NCBI RefSeq assembly: GCF_003013405.1
Contig: NZ_PXZL01000030.1
Location: 62,001-126,000, forward strand
Source of the DNA: Brevibacillus formosus
GTDB taxonomy: Bacteria; Bacillota; Bacilli; Brevibacillales; Brevibacillaceae
Reading direction: 5' to 3'
DNA length: 64,000 bases
Shown here: one piece after another, positions 1-8,314 of the stretch
How the letters are laid out: the number at the start of each line of letters is the position of its first letter
How positions within the stretch are numbered: the first letter of the stretch is position 1
Program-made: the position numbers and the translations under genes
The notes under the pieces: model-generated
Databases searched by the model: none
What the model saw: only the letters and a program-made list of their open reading frames with translations
Told to the model about the DNA's origin: nothing

Positions 1-1841
1 TTACCGCTGACCAATGGGAACTGCTGTGGTTCGGGATTCGTCTGTTGTTGGCAGAAGAAAAAATGACAGCCAAAGCGGAGGAAAGCAAGAAGCTTTTTGA
101 AGGGATTCGTTCGATATCTGCTACCCTCGACGTTCACCAAATCATCCGTGGCATCATTGGTAATGCACTGGCTGTTATCCCGGCAGCTGACGCAGGCCTC
201 CTGCACCTGTATGATCCTACTATTAACCGATTGATTCCGAAAGCGACCGTCGGTTTTCAAGATACGGTGTTCAAGGATCTCAAAATGCGAGTTGGAGAAT
301 CCATCGCGGGTAAAGTGTTCGAAGACGGAGTCCCACGCATGTACAAAACTAGCCAAGATACAACCCATGCGATGAAGGATATCTCTGCTGACAACTTTCA
401 CTCTCTGAACCACGCAAAAGCATTACGAGACTTGAATGGGTTGTTATGCGTTCCGATATCACGTGATGAAAAGCGTATCGGCGTGCTGGTCCTGCATCAG
501 TTTCATCAAGAAAATGTATTTACGGAGTACGACCTCGACCTCCTTCAAGGCTTCGCAGACCAAACCTCCATCGCCCTGCAAAATGCCGAGCTCTATGCTG
601 AAGTCAAGCAAGCGTATGAGCATTTGGCTGCCATTAGCGCTCAACTGCAAGCCAAACACGATGATTTGATACAACGCAATCATATCCATGAATCCATCAA
701 GCAGTTGTCCTTGCAAAACAAAGGGGCGGAATCAATCGTAAAAACCCTCAACAAAATGACAGGCCATTCCATTTATTTTGCCGACTGGCTTGAGCAGAAA
801 ATGTATCCTGAAAAGAGTGCTGTATTTTTTAGCTGGGATGAACTGTATACATTGCTGAACAAAAGAAGACAGCCTGTTTCCGTCAATCTGTTCTCTCCCG
901 CTTCTGGTGTCGATCAACTGTTCTGTTTGTATCCACTAATCAATGGGAGCATTTTTCTCGGATGTCTCATGATTCCCTTAGACGAACGCGGACTATCTGA
1001 TCTCGCACGTATGACGGTCGAACAAGGGAGTGCTGTGCTCATACTCGATTTGGTGAAAAAGCAATCGATCAGCTCAGTGCTGTACAAGCGAGCACACGAT
1101 CTTTTTCAAGAGCTGCTCGCAAGCAAAGGAAATGAATTATTTGACCGCGCCCGTTCGATGGGGTTACAGCCGCAAGCAAAGTACTACGTGATTTATGCCA
1201 ATCTGACACAGTGCCACGACCTGGCATTGCTAGAAGCAAATATTCACCGGCTCATTACCCGTTGGAAATGGGAGTTCAGTAAGACACAGATGCTTGTATA
1301 TGGATTCCATAACCATGTCACGCTTCTCATCCGGTCTCTCGGCTCTCGAGATGGAAAGGACATCAGGGAGAGGCTGCAACAGGCGTCTGATGAGTGGGAA
1401 CTTGGCAAGGAAGCATCGTTATCCATTGGCGTGGGAAGTATGGCTAGCGGGATTGAGCAAATCAGCAAAAGCTACGAAGAAGCCAAGAAAGCCGCACACT
1501 ATTTGACCAACCGCGGCCGTTCTGGTGTGGTTTACTATAAAGACCTGGGTGTCAATCGCCTCATACTGAATCAGAGCCAGGCCGATATTGATGCATTCAT
1601 TCAAGATGTCTTTGCCCCTTTCTGGCAAGACCCCGAAAAATATCAGGAATGGGAACAGACAATCATAACTTATATGAAATGCAGTCAATCCCCTCAACTG
1701 ACCGCCAAAGAACTACACATTCACGTCAATACGCTGTATCAACGTTTACGCAAAGTTGAGGAGCTTCTTCATATCGATTTACGAAATCCGGAAGACTTGC
1801 TGAAATTACAGCTCGCTTGTCATTTGCGCCAGGAAAATTAA
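1..1841 (+). CDS. GAF-domain PucR/CdaR-type transcriptional regulator, 5' end outside the window
   Basis: The frame is open to the left edge: codons before the TTG at 45 still read as plausible protein (ADQWELLWFGIRLLLAEEK), so the true start lies upstream and this is a partial gene. Counting from the TTG, a GAF sensory domain spans about residues 17-185. A middle region resembles the degenerate GGDEF-like domain of CdaR proteins (about 340-480). The last 55 residues form a PucR-type helix-turn-helix (LTAKELHIHVNTLYQRLRKV). Regulators of this build usually activate genes for uptake or breakdown of a metabolite sensed by the N-terminal part. The target cannot be seen, because the next gene downstream belongs to a separate unit. 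A terminator follows the stop. Confidence 0.85.
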   Translation, partial: TADQWELLWFGIRLLLAEEKMTAKAEESKKLFEGIRSISATLDVHQIIRGIIGNALAVIPAADAGLLHLYDPTINRLIPKATVGFQDTVFKDLKMRVGESIAGKVFEDGVPRMYKTSQDTTHAMKDISADNFHSLNHAKALRDLNGLLCVPISRDEKRIGVLVLHQFHQENVFTEYDLDLLQGFADQTSIALQNAELYAEVKQAYEHLAAISAQLQAKHDDLIQRNHIHESIKQLSLQNKGAESIVKTLNKMTGHSIYFADWLEQKMYPEKSAVFFSWDELYTLLNKRRQPVSVNLFSPASGVDQLFCLYPLINGSIFLGCLMIPLDERGLSDLARMTVEQGSAVLILDLVKKQSISSVLYKRAHDLFQELLASKGNELFDRARSMGLQPQAKYYVIYANLTQCHDLALLEANIHRLITRWKWEFSKTQMLVYGFHNHVTLLIRSLGSRDGKDIRERLQQASDEWELGKEASLSIGVGSMASGIEQISKSYEEAKKAAHYLTNRGRSGVVYYKDLGVNRLILNQSQADIDAFIQDVFAPFWQDPEKYQEWEQTIITYMKCSQSPQLTAKELHIHVNTLYQRLRKVEELLHIDLRNPEDLLKLQLACHLRQEN

Positions 1842-1846
1842 ATCGA

Positions 1847-1902
1847 AAAAGGCAGGAGTAGCTTTGGACGGGAAAAAGTCCTAGACTACCGCTGCCTTTT
1901 TT
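1847..1902 (+). terminator. Intrinsic terminator after the PucR-type regulator
   Basis: AAAGGCAG pairs with CTGCCTTT across an imperfect long stem (GGAGTAGC... against ...GACTACCGC), followed by a T run. It starts 6 bp after the stop codon. Confidence 0.75.
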
Positions 1903-2009
1903 GTTAGCAAAGACTGCTTACGTGTCTCGAATATTTGTTTACCATAATTATCTTATGTAAATCATTTTTCCATGTAAATCTTGTAAAGAACTGATACGTA
2001 ATTTTTCTC

Positions 2010-2037
2010 TTGTAATATTTGGATAATCATCCATAAT
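2010..2037 (+). promoter_or_regulatory. Candidate sigma-A promoter for the leader peptide/GNAT transcript
   Basis: TTGTAA (2010-2015), a 16-bp spacer and CATAAT (2032-2037). This would start transcription near 2044, about 60 nt before the leader peptide. Both hexamers are imperfect. Confidence 0.4.
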
Positions 2038-2101
2038 GAACAAGGGGGCATCAGGCACCAAACACCCCAGAGACTCGCGCCCTACTACTAGTAAAGGAGT
2101 G

Positions 2102-2143
2102 ATGATGTTTTGGATTCGCAAAAACAAATGGAAAAGCATATGA
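2102..2143 (+). CDS. Short leader peptide upstream of the GNAT gene
   Basis: An ORF of 12-13 codons encodes MMFWIRKNKWKSI and stops with TGA at 2141-2143. A good ribosome binding site, AAAGGAG (2093-2099), sits 5 nt before the second ATG (2105), so the likelier product is the 12-residue MFWIRKNKWKSI. Its last two sense codons and its stop form part of the left arm of a perfect 12-bp inverted repeat, whose right arm ends just before the ribosome binding site of the acetyltransferase gene. This is the layout of translation-attenuation leaders of inducible antibiotic-resistance genes such as erm and cat. The coding status is inferred from the SD and the geometry only. Confidence 0.55.
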   Translation: MMFWIRKNKWKSI

Positions 2144-2183
2144 GAGGTTCCAAACAATAACTTTATCCCTTCTCTCATATGCT
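2135..2183 (+). promoter_or_regulatory. Hairpin between leader peptide and GNAT start (putative translational attenuator)
   Basis: AGCATATGAGAG (2135-2146) and CTCTCATATGCT (2172-2183) are perfect reverse complements with a 25-nt loop. The left arm overlaps the end of the leader ORF. The right arm ends 2 nt before the SD GGGAGGA (2186-2192) of the next gene. No T run follows, so control of translation fits better than termination. Confidence 0.6.
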
Positions 2184-2202
2184 ATGGGAGGAAATGAACG
2201 AA

Positions 2203-3360
2203 ATGTTTGCTCAAAAAATGGTTCAAGGAACGGAACTCACAACCGATTGCTTCTATAGCGCGACCAATCTGTTTGAAGCGTTGAAGCATCATGTATCTAT
2301 CAAAGGGGTCATTGCAGGTATTATTCCTGGTAGAGTATTCCTGTCAAATGACGCGAGATCAGCCCTGCTGACAAGTCCTCAAGGTATTTTTCTAGGAGGC
2401 AGTGTTGATAATCCCCTCTTTTTTGAAGAAGTCAATACATTGATAAAAGAGGAGCTATTACCGCAGCTTGCTGCTGATGAACAGCTTGACTACGTCCTGT
2501 TTTATCCTACGGATGAGAAGTGGGATGACATTCTCGATATCGTAATGAAAGATGTATTTCCCATGAGAAGCGGTCGAATGATCTTTACGCACCATTTACA
2601 GGATCTGTCCCCTCCTCTTGACGATCATATTGTCCCAATAGACAGCACCTTGTTGAAGCGGAAAGAATTGGTAGGTCTTGAGGATGTTATCGATGAAATA
2701 GAAGAGAACTGGCCATCCATAGAAGCCTATGAAAACAAAGGCTTCGGTTGCGCCGCGATTCAAGATACCGATGAGGGGCCGACCATTATTAGTTGGTGCA
2801 TGACAGATTGGGTAGTAGAAGACGAATGTGAATTGGGTATAGAAACCGATGAAGACTATCAGGGTAACGGATGGGCTCGAAAGACAGCATTGGGGACTCT
2901 CTCACTCGCCAAACAACGTGGAATGAAAAGGGTGGGATGGCAGTGCTGGTCAAATAATATAGGTTCGCAGCGAACAGCCTTGTCTGTCGGTTTCGAGCTG
3001 CTCGCGGATTTTCCGGTTCTTTTCGGATGGAACCTTCCGTTAAACAATTTCCTTGTCAACGGCAACCACTATATGCGTGGCGATCTGAAATATGGCGTGG
3101 AAAAAGACTACGCCCGCGCCGCATGGAGTTATGCACAAGCACTTGATAAAGGCTGGGATTGGAATGGCGACCCTGCCTTGTATTGGAATGCTGCTTGCCT
3201 ATTCTATCTGAGTGGTGAAGAGGACCGGGCAAAGCATTACTATAAAAAGGCTATCGAGCACGGCTGGGTAAGCATTCACCACCCGCATGATCATGATTTT
3301 GTATACAGGGAACAGGACAGCGAGCAGATTGCTCGAATTCTTGCTGAATCGCTCAAATAA
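2203..3360 (+). CDS. GNAT-family N-acetyltransferase with C-terminal Sel1/TPR-like extension
   Basis: A 385-residue protein. In-frame ATGs lie at 2179, 2194 and 2203; only 2203 has a well-spaced SD (GGGAGGA at 2186-2192, 10 nt), so I choose it. The GNAT fold lies in the middle: the acetyl-CoA loop reads EDYQGNGWARK and is followed by the typical SNNIGSQRTALSVGFE helix of acetyltransferases. The last 90 residues (AWSYAQALDKGW ... AKHYYKKAIEHGW) look like a tetratricopeptide/Sel1-type pair. From memory, the architecture resembles the GNAT group that includes the zwittermicin resistance acetyltransferase ZmaR; I could not test this. The leader peptide and hairpin directly upstream suggest drug-inducible expression. 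The substrate is unknown. Confidence 0.8.
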   Translation: MFAQKMVQGTELTTDCFYSATNLFEALKHHVSIKGVIAGIIPGRVFLSNDARSALLTSPQGIFLGGSVDNPLFFEEVNTLIKEELLPQLAADEQLDYVLFYPTDEKWDDILDIVMKDVFPMRSGRMIFTHHLQDLSPPLDDHIVPIDSTLLKRKELVGLEDVIDEIEENWPSIEAYENKGFGCAAIQDTDEGPTIISWCMTDWVVEDECELGIETDEDYQGNGWARKTALGTLSLAKQRGMKRVGWQCWSNNIGSQRTALSVGFELLADFPVLFGWNLPLNNFLVNGNHYMRGDLKYGVEKDYARAAWSYAQALDKGWDWNGDPALYWNAACLFYLSGEEDRAKHYYKKAIEHGWVSIHHPHDHDFVYREQDSEQIARILAESLK

Positions 3361-3364
3361 ATGA

Positions 3365-3393
3365 AGCGGCCGCCGTTTTTTCGGCGGCTTTTT
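3365..3393 (+). terminator. Intrinsic terminator after the GNAT gene
   Basis: GCCGCCG (3369-3375) pairs with CGGCGGC (3382-3388) around a T-rich loop, followed by TTTTTG. Confidence 0.9.
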
Positions 3394-3456
3394 GCTGAGC
3401 TCAACCAATTTCCCCCTCCTTCTCTGCCGTTGAAGGAAAAAGAAATGGCTTGCCAT

Positions 3457-3850
3457 TCAAGTAGTTTTGAGCCAGTCTCCTTCTAGTTTCCGCAAGCTCT
3501 CATAGCCTTTTATGACTAGCTCTCTTTGTGAAGGGTATAACCCCAAAATAGTATGGGCGATATCATAAAGATAGTAACCAAAGCCACATCTTCCAAAATC
3601 AATCGACCGAGGATCTCCGTTGTGAAAAATGATGTTACCTTGATACAGATCGCCGTGAATGATTCCATAATGGTTTCTATTCTTGTTTGCGTGAATGCGG
3701 AGTAAGCAATTCCCATCCCTCCCCGATTCAATGACAAACGTGCATGTGTCAGACAGTTGGTTGAGTCGAACATGCTCCCCCCACTCAATAAAAGGATCAT
3801 ACGCTATTTTTTCGCTTGACTCCAACCTAAGGTCAGACCGCAAACTCAGC
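3457..3850 (-). pseudogene. Aminoglycoside phosphotransferase (APH/choline kinase-like) remnant, C-terminal half only
   Basis: The reading frame carries the C-lobe signature of the APH family: the Brenner motif IIHGDLYQGNIIF, then SIDFGRCGFGYYLYDIAHTILGL with the metal-binding Asp. The N-lobe (glycine-rich loop and ATP-binding Lys) is absent: the frame runs straight into the start of the oppositely oriented MerR gene at 3869. The open frame formally reaches 3912, but its first 25-30 residues do not look like APH protein. About 130 residues remain of the usual 300 or so. The catalytic HGD...N and DFG-like residues survive, yet the fragment cannot bind ATP normally. It is best read as a gene decapitated when the neighbouring MerR gene arrived. 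The left boundary is the stop; the right boundary is approximate. Confidence 0.75.
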
Positions 3851-3868
3851 CTCAGGAGGTGAATCGCC

Positions 3869-4606
3869 ATGTTGTATACCGTTAACGATGTAGCCAAACT
3901 GTCTGGTACCACAATTAAGACACTGTACCATTATCAAAAGATTGGTTTACTGATGCCAGAAATCATTACAGAAAATGGGTACCGCTATTACGGTGAGAAT
4001 GAACTCAAGCGGTTACAACAAATCTTGTTTTATCGTGAGCTTGATTTTTCATTGGACAGTATTAAAGCTGCACTTGATCACGAACCAGACAGACTGCGTT
4101 GCTTATGTGAACAGCAAACGATGTTAAAGGCACGCCAGCTACGATTGGAGCGCATCTTGAATACTCTCGAAGAAACGATTCAACATGAAAGGAAGCGAGG
4201 AAATATGTCCACAGAAAACATGTTTGATGGATTGAACGAAGAAGAATGGAAGCAGGCATTCACTCAACAAAATGAGCATTTGAAGAGAGCGTACGATTTT
4301 CAATTGGATACAGAAAATCTCGACGTGGCTTCCCTGAATGAAAAAGCTGCCGAAGCGAAGGCTTTCATGACGGTTATGGCAGACGCGCTGAAAGACAACA
4401 GAAGTGTCGACGATGAAACAGTGGTTTCTGCGATCGAAAGCCATCTTGCTTTTTTACAAAAAGACCATCAAATGGATGCGAGAGCTTTTGCCGAGCAGTC
4501 AAGATTTTTCCTATCAGATGAGTTCCACCGCGCTATGTTGGAAGAACAGCAAACGGGATTAAGCTACTACATTTGCATTGCTGCCGAAAATTACGCTTCC
4601 AAGTAA
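3869..4606 (+). CDS. MerR-family regulator with TipAS-type drug-binding domain
   Basis: A 245-residue protein starting at an ATG 6 nt after a strong SD (AGGAGGTGA, 3854-3862). The N-terminal MerR winged helix is clear (YTVNDVAKLSGTTIKTLYHY, then IGLLMPEIITENGYRYY), followed by the dimerisation coiled coil (to about residue 110). The C-terminal about 125 residues match the TipAS all-helical thiopeptide-recognition domain in length and style (MFDGLNEEEW ... FLSDEFHRAMLEEQQTGLSYYICIAAENY). TipA-like proteins activate efflux or sequester antibiotics. The gene is flanked on the left by the broken APH gene and on the right by an 18-bp palindrome. No efflux gene is directly attached, so its target is not obvious. 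Confidence 0.88.
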   Translation: MLYTVNDVAKLSGTTIKTLYHYQKIGLLMPEIITENGYRYYGENELKRLQQILFYRELDFSLDSIKAALDHEPDRLRCLCEQQTMLKARQLRLERILNTLEETIQHERKRGNMSTENMFDGLNEEEWKQAFTQQNEHLKRAYDFQLDTENLDVASLNEKAAEAKAFMTVMADALKDNRSVDDETVVSAIESHLAFLQKDHQMDARAFAEQSRFFLSDEFHRAMLEEQQTGLSYYICIAAENYASK

Positions 4607-4612
4607 AGTGTA

Positions 4613-4630
4613 GTTAAACGATCGTTTAAC
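4613..4630. repeat. Perfect 18-bp palindrome, operator-like
   Basis: GTTAAACGATCGTTTAAC lies 6 bp after the MerR gene. Perfect dyads of this size are typical of TetR-type operators. Its core ACGATCGTTTAA recurs at 10048-10059, at the end of the acyl-CoA ligase gene. Confidence 0.5.
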
Positions 4631-4631
4631 A

Positions 4632-4671
4632 GTGAAACCGGGCGAGCTGCAACTCCCCGGTTCATTGTTTC
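4632..4671 (+). terminator. Terminator-like hairpin after the MerR/TipA gene
   Basis: TGAAACCGGG (4633-4642) against CCCCGGTTCA (4655-4664), then TTGTTT. The T tract is weak. It lies between convergent genes. Confidence 0.5.
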
Positions 4672-4688
4672 AATCTCTACTCGATGCC

Positions 4689-5708
4689 TTAGATTACCGC
4701 CCCGATAATATGCTCCTTGATCAGCGTCCATCGATCACGAGGATTCGGCATGAATCCCGATGTAATGGCTACGACGAGTTTTTTCTCTGGGAGGCAACAG
4801 ATAACATTACCACCATCGCCCAGTGCAGCGTATGCAAAAACACCGTCCTCTTCACGTAACCACCATAGATACCCGTACTGATTGGGATTCATCTCGGTTG
4901 ATTCATCTATCCAAGCCTCTGGAATGATCTGATGATTGTCCCAACAGCCACGATTCAGATAGAGCCAACCAAAACGTGCCATGTCACGGGGAGTTAACGT
5001 AAGACCCCACCCTCCTGTGGAGTTATTGTTTGGATCTTTTACCCATCCTCTCACATCTTTCCCAAATAAATCTTCAAACGCAAACCCCTTCATTTCATAA
5101 TCAGGGATTTCTTCCATGCCGATGGGTGTAAACAAGCTTTCGTTGGCGAATTCTCGGGCACTTTTTCCTGTGCTGCGTGTAACGATGGCGGAAAGCAAAT
5201 GCGCCCCAGCGGTCGAATACTTAAACGTTCCAATCTTTCCCCTTTGCCCGAGCATATCCAGCGTATATTTGACCCAATCGGACTGCATGCACATCTTATC
5301 GAGGGGTTCTTGCCAGTCCTCAAAAGGATAGGGAGCTGTCATCGTGAGGATATGACGTATGGTGATTTCTTGTTTTTGCGTATCAGTATGATCGGATGCA
5401 TAGTTTGGGAAAAAATCCAGCACCTTTTGATCGACATTTTTGATAAACCGTTCCTCTATGGCAATACCAATGAGAGCAGATAAAATACTTTTCGTCACAG
5501 ACGCCACATGGTGCCTATCTTTCGGTCCATAGCCATGATAGTAGCTTTCATGAGCGAGATAACCATTTCTCACAATCACGATCCCTTTTATGTTGCTGTA
5601 CGCAGATTTAATGATTGGGTCTAGTTCTGCTAGTTTTTCAGCATCTATCCTCAAGAGGGCCGGGTCTCCTGTTGGCCATTCTGTAGTAGGCAAATCGCTT
5701 CTTTTCAT
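4689..5708 (-). CDS. Serine hydrolase of the beta-lactamase class C / penicillin-binding family
   Basis: A 339-residue protein with the family motifs: nucleophile tetrad S70-V-T-K73 (HHVASVTKSILSALIG) and the general-base Tyr in Y164-S-T. The third box (K/H-T-G in lactamases) is replaced by a GDGGN segment, as in esterase or amide-hydrolase members. There is no signal peptide, so it acts in the cytoplasm and is unlikely to be a classic secreted beta-lactamase. It lies 27 bp downstream of the MerR/GyrI regulator gene on the same strand and is probably transcribed with it from the 19-bp-spaced promoter at 6599-6629. A drug- or ester-detoxifying role is plausible but unproven. Confidence 0.85.
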   Translation of the reverse strand: MKRSDLPTTEWPTGDPALLRIDAEKLAELDPIIKSAYSNIKGIVIVRNGYLAHESYYHGYGPKDRHHVASVTKSILSALIGIAIEERFIKNVDQKVLDFFPNYASDHTDTQKQEITIRHILTMTAPYPFEDWQEPLDKMCMQSDWVKYTLDMLGQRGKIGTFKYSTAGAHLLSAIVTRSTGKSAREFANESLFTPIGMEEIPDYEMKGFAFEDLFGKDVRGWVKDPNNNSTGGWGLTLTPRDMARFGWLYLNRGCWDNHQIIPEAWIDESTEMNPNQYGYLWWLREEDGVFAYAALGDGGNVICCLPEKKLVVAITSGFMPNPRDRWTLIKEHIIGAVI

Positions 5709-5735
5709 GATAATTCCCTCCTCTACAAGAGAATG

Positions 5736-6560
5736 TCATTTTTTTCTGACTGGAAAAAACACCTCCGTAACAAGCTCCTCAGGAAGGTTGGCATGATCGA
5801 GTGCAGTTACATAGACTTCGTAAGGTGAACTCACCAATTCATAGCCTTCATTTTCTACCCATTCCCGCAATCTGGCATAGACAGCAGTCAATTCTGAATA
5901 AGGACCCTTACATACAGACTTTGCACAAAGTCCGCCAGGCAAATTTCTCGTTCCCTTTACAGCCTCCGCGACCGCGAGACCAAACTCGGTATCGTTTCCG
6001 GCAGGATTGAATTCAGGGCTGTGATAAATCGTCATGGGTGTACCGAGCAAGGTGAGCTTTTCAGTCGCAATCCTTTCATACAGCTTACTAAAATACTTGA
6101 AATATCCTGTTGCATAATCATCACTCGTCATAATCTTGCGTAACGAAAGAATATGGATTGGCTGAGTCTCCACAAGCTTTACTTCTATGCTGTCAAGGTA
6201 TGCCATCATGGGGATCCCCTGCTCCATTTTCGAAAGATCATCGTTCAGCTGTTTTATGGTATAGTCTAAAGCGTTTCGTTTTTCATACATTTCCCTTTGC
6301 TTACGAAGAAGCGCCGAAACAAGCTTCTCTTCCGATTGATCTTCCTCCCATTCCAGGATGTCTTTTATTTCATCCAGCGATAAAAGATACGATTTCAAGC
6401 GGTTGATGAAGAGCATCTTTTTCAGTTGCTTGATAGAATAATACCGATAGCCATTCTCAGGATTAATCTCGTCTGGGTTCATTAGTCCGATTTCGGCATA
6501 ATAACGAAGCGTTTTGGTTGACACTCCGCATATCTTTGAGAATTCTCCGATTGATAGCAC
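5736..6560 (-). CDS. MerR-family regulator with GyrI-like (BmrR-type) effector domain
   Basis: I place the start at GTG 6560 because GGAGGTGA lies 4 nt before it; an ATG at 6581 would have no good SD. The product (274 residues) opens with a MerR helix-turn-helix (LSIGEFSKICGVSTKTLRYYAEIGL ... ENGYRYY), continues with a coiled coil (about 75-115), and ends in a GyrI-like ligand-binding domain (about 120-274: VKLVETQPIHILSLRK ... VYVTALDHANLPEELVTEVFFPV). This is the BmrR/YdfL architecture, which binds lipophilic cations and remodels promoters with overlong spacers. Exactly such a promoter lies directly upstream, so autoregulation together with the hydrolase gene is likely. The drug exporter gene at 6760 is divergent and may also be a target. 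Confidence 0.9.
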   Translation of the reverse strand: MLSIGEFSKICGVSTKTLRYYAEIGLMNPDEINPENGYRYYSIKQLKKMLFINRLKSYLLSLDEIKDILEWEEDQSEEKLVSALLRKQREMYEKRNALDYTIKQLNDDLSKMEQGIPMMAYLDSIEVKLVETQPIHILSLRKIMTSDDYATGYFKYFSKLYERIATEKLTLLGTPMTIYHSPEFNPAGNDTEFGLAVAEAVKGTRNLPGGLCAKSVCKGPYSELTAVYARLREWVENEGYELVSSPYEVYVTALDHANLPEELVTEVFFPVRKK

Positions 6561-6598
6561 AGGCTCACCTCCATTCTTCATTCTGTATCGATAATCTA

Positions 6599-6629
6599 CT
6601 TATACCCCTTCCCCTAAGGGCAAAGTCAA
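6599..6629 (-). promoter_or_regulatory. MerR-type promoter with 19-bp spacer and dyad, upstream of the MerR/hydrolase operon
   Basis: On the minus strand, -35 TTGACT (6624-6629), a 19-bp spacer and -10 TATAAG (6599-6604). Inside the spacer lies the dyad CCCTT-n5-AAGGG (6606-6620 on the + strand). A 19-bp spacer with a central dyad is the hallmark of promoters activated by twisting through MerR-family proteins. Confidence 0.8.
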
Positions 6630-6680
6630 CGCAAAAAAATCGCTGTAAAGTTTGATTTGCAATTGTACTTTCCCTATTTC

Positions 6681-6711
6681 TTGACAACGAAAGCACAAAT
6701 AATAGTCTTAT
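6681..6711 (+). promoter_or_regulatory. Candidate promoter of the drug exporter gene
   Basis: A consensus TTGACA at 6681-6686. The best -10 at ordinary distance is poor; TCTTAT at 6706-6711 gives a 19-bp spacer, which would suit MerR control. No strong dyad is seen in this spacer. Confidence 0.35.
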
Positions 6712-6759
6712 AGCGTAGTTTGCTAGATGAATAGAAAAAGAGATAGGAGTTCGCTTTTT

Positions 6760-8271
6760 ATGTCACAATCTGAAAAACGTAATCACTTCATTATTCTTGC
6801 AATGGCACTGGGCTTACTGATGTCTTCCCTCGACAATACCATCACCTCGGCAGCCATTAGTCACATTATCAAAGATATCGGTGGCTTTGAAAGCATGAGC
6901 TGGGTTTTCACTTCGTACGTATTAGCCGCGACCAGTACAATGCTCATCTTCGGGAAAATGTCCGATCTTTTTGGACGCAAGTTGTTTTACTTACTTGGCA
7001 TTACTATTTTTCTCATTGGCTCGGCACTTTGCGGCGTTGCCCAAAGTATCGAACAGCTAATTGCTTTCCGTGCCCTTCAAGGAATTGGTTCAGGAGCTCT
7101 CTTTCCGATTACTTTCACAATCCTGTTTACACTATCCTCTGATCCGAAATTCACGGCACGAATCTCTGGTGTGTTTGCTGGTATCTTTGGGCTCTCATCT
7201 ATCGCCGGACCTCAAGTCGGGACCTTGCTCTCTGATTATTTAGGGTGGCGTTGGTGCTTTTATGTCAATGTTCCGATCGGTTTGTTGTCTCTCTTAACTC
7301 TTCTGTTTTCCCTGAAAGAATCCCGTTCTCATACAAAGCCAAAGATTGATTATTTGGGTACCATTACGCTAATCGTCACTTGTGTAGCTGTCATGCTGGC
7401 GCTTGAATGGGGAGGAAAAGCATATGAGTGGTCTTCGTGGCAAATCATCTCGCTTTTTGCACTGGCTGGAATAGTGGGGATCGCTTTTATTATGGTAGAA
7501 CGTCATGCACAGGAACCGATCCTTCCGTTCCAGATTTTTCAAAACCGTATGGTGGTCGCGACTTGTATCGCCTGTCTTTCTCAAGGCGCCATCATGTTTG
7601 CTGCCATCACTTATTTGCCTATTTTCGCTGTGGCGGTACTTGGGTATCCGAACTCCAATAGTGTTTTGACCCCGTTGATGCTCTCTTTGACGGGAGGTGC
7701 CGTGGTATTCGGAATGTTGCAAACAAAATTTTCCTTTCGATCTCTCATGGCGTTCTCTATGCTTGCTTGTGTAGTAAGTTCAATTTTGCTTATGTACGTT
7801 TCATCTGGCATTTCCTTCTTGTTCTTAACGCTCTTGATGATTCTGTTCGGGTTTGCTGCTATCGGGCCGTTAATGAGCATTGCACAAAACGCGATTGTGC
7901 ATTCGGTCGACAAAAAATATATGGGTATTTCTTCCTCGATCGTTGGGTTTTGTCGGAACATGGGAGGCGTACTCGGTGCCTCGATCACGGCTGCTGTTGT
8001 GAACCAAAATTATGCAAGTATCGTATCCACGGGGGCGTCATTACATGGCATTTCCTTAGAGAAAGCAGCTGATCTGCTAAACCCTGAAGTTCTCATCCGT
8101 GAGCCTGTAACAATCGAGCCAGGTATTCATTCTTTTCTGAGTGATTCTCTAGGAAATGCCATCAATCATGGTTATATCGTGGGGTTGATTTTCGCCGTTA
8201 TTGGTTTCTTTTCCGTACTATACGCAGGCCCTGGCAAGCTTGAGCGCCATAAGCAGAGTGTCGAATCATAA
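6760..8271 (+). CDS. DHA2-type MFS multidrug exporter, 14 transmembrane helices
   Basis: The start is ATG 6760, with TAGGAG 10 nt upstream; the in-frame ATG at 6727 lacks an SD. The 503-residue protein has the LDNTI motif at the end of helix 1 (LMSSLDNTITSAAIS), MFS motif A (GKMSDLFGRK) between helices 2 and 3, and motif C-like glycines in helix 5 (GVFAGIFGLSSIAGPQVGTLLSDYLGWRWCFYVNVP). Fourteen hydrophobic segments and the length fit the EmrB/QacA/LmrB group of proton-driven drug exporters in the cytoplasmic membrane. It is divergent from the MerR/GyrI regulator and followed 106 bp later by an HxlR regulator, so either could control it. No EmrA-type partner is present, as usual in Gram-positives. 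Confidence 0.9.
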   Translation: MSQSEKRNHFIILAMALGLLMSSLDNTITSAAISHIIKDIGGFESMSWVFTSYVLAATSTMLIFGKMSDLFGRKLFYLLGITIFLIGSALCGVAQSIEQLIAFRALQGIGSGALFPITFTILFTLSSDPKFTARISGVFAGIFGLSSIAGPQVGTLLSDYLGWRWCFYVNVPIGLLSLLTLLFSLKESRSHTKPKIDYLGTITLIVTCVAVMLALEWGGKAYEWSSWQIISLFALAGIVGIAFIMVERHAQEPILPFQIFQNRMVVATCIACLSQGAIMFAAITYLPIFAVAVLGYPNSNSVLTPLMLSLTGGAVVFGMLQTKFSFRSLMAFSMLACVVSSILLMYVSSGISFLFLTLLMILFGFAAIGPLMSIAQNAIVHSVDKKYMGISSSIVGFCRNMGGVLGASITAAVVNQNYASIVSTGASLHGISLEKAADLLNPEVLIREPVTIEPGIHSFLSDSLGNAINHGYIVGLIFAVIGFFSVLYAGPGKLERHKQSVES

Positions 8272-8314
8272 AGGTCCACGGGTTTCTTGCTCGGCATCAC
8301 TTTCTAAAAATAGC

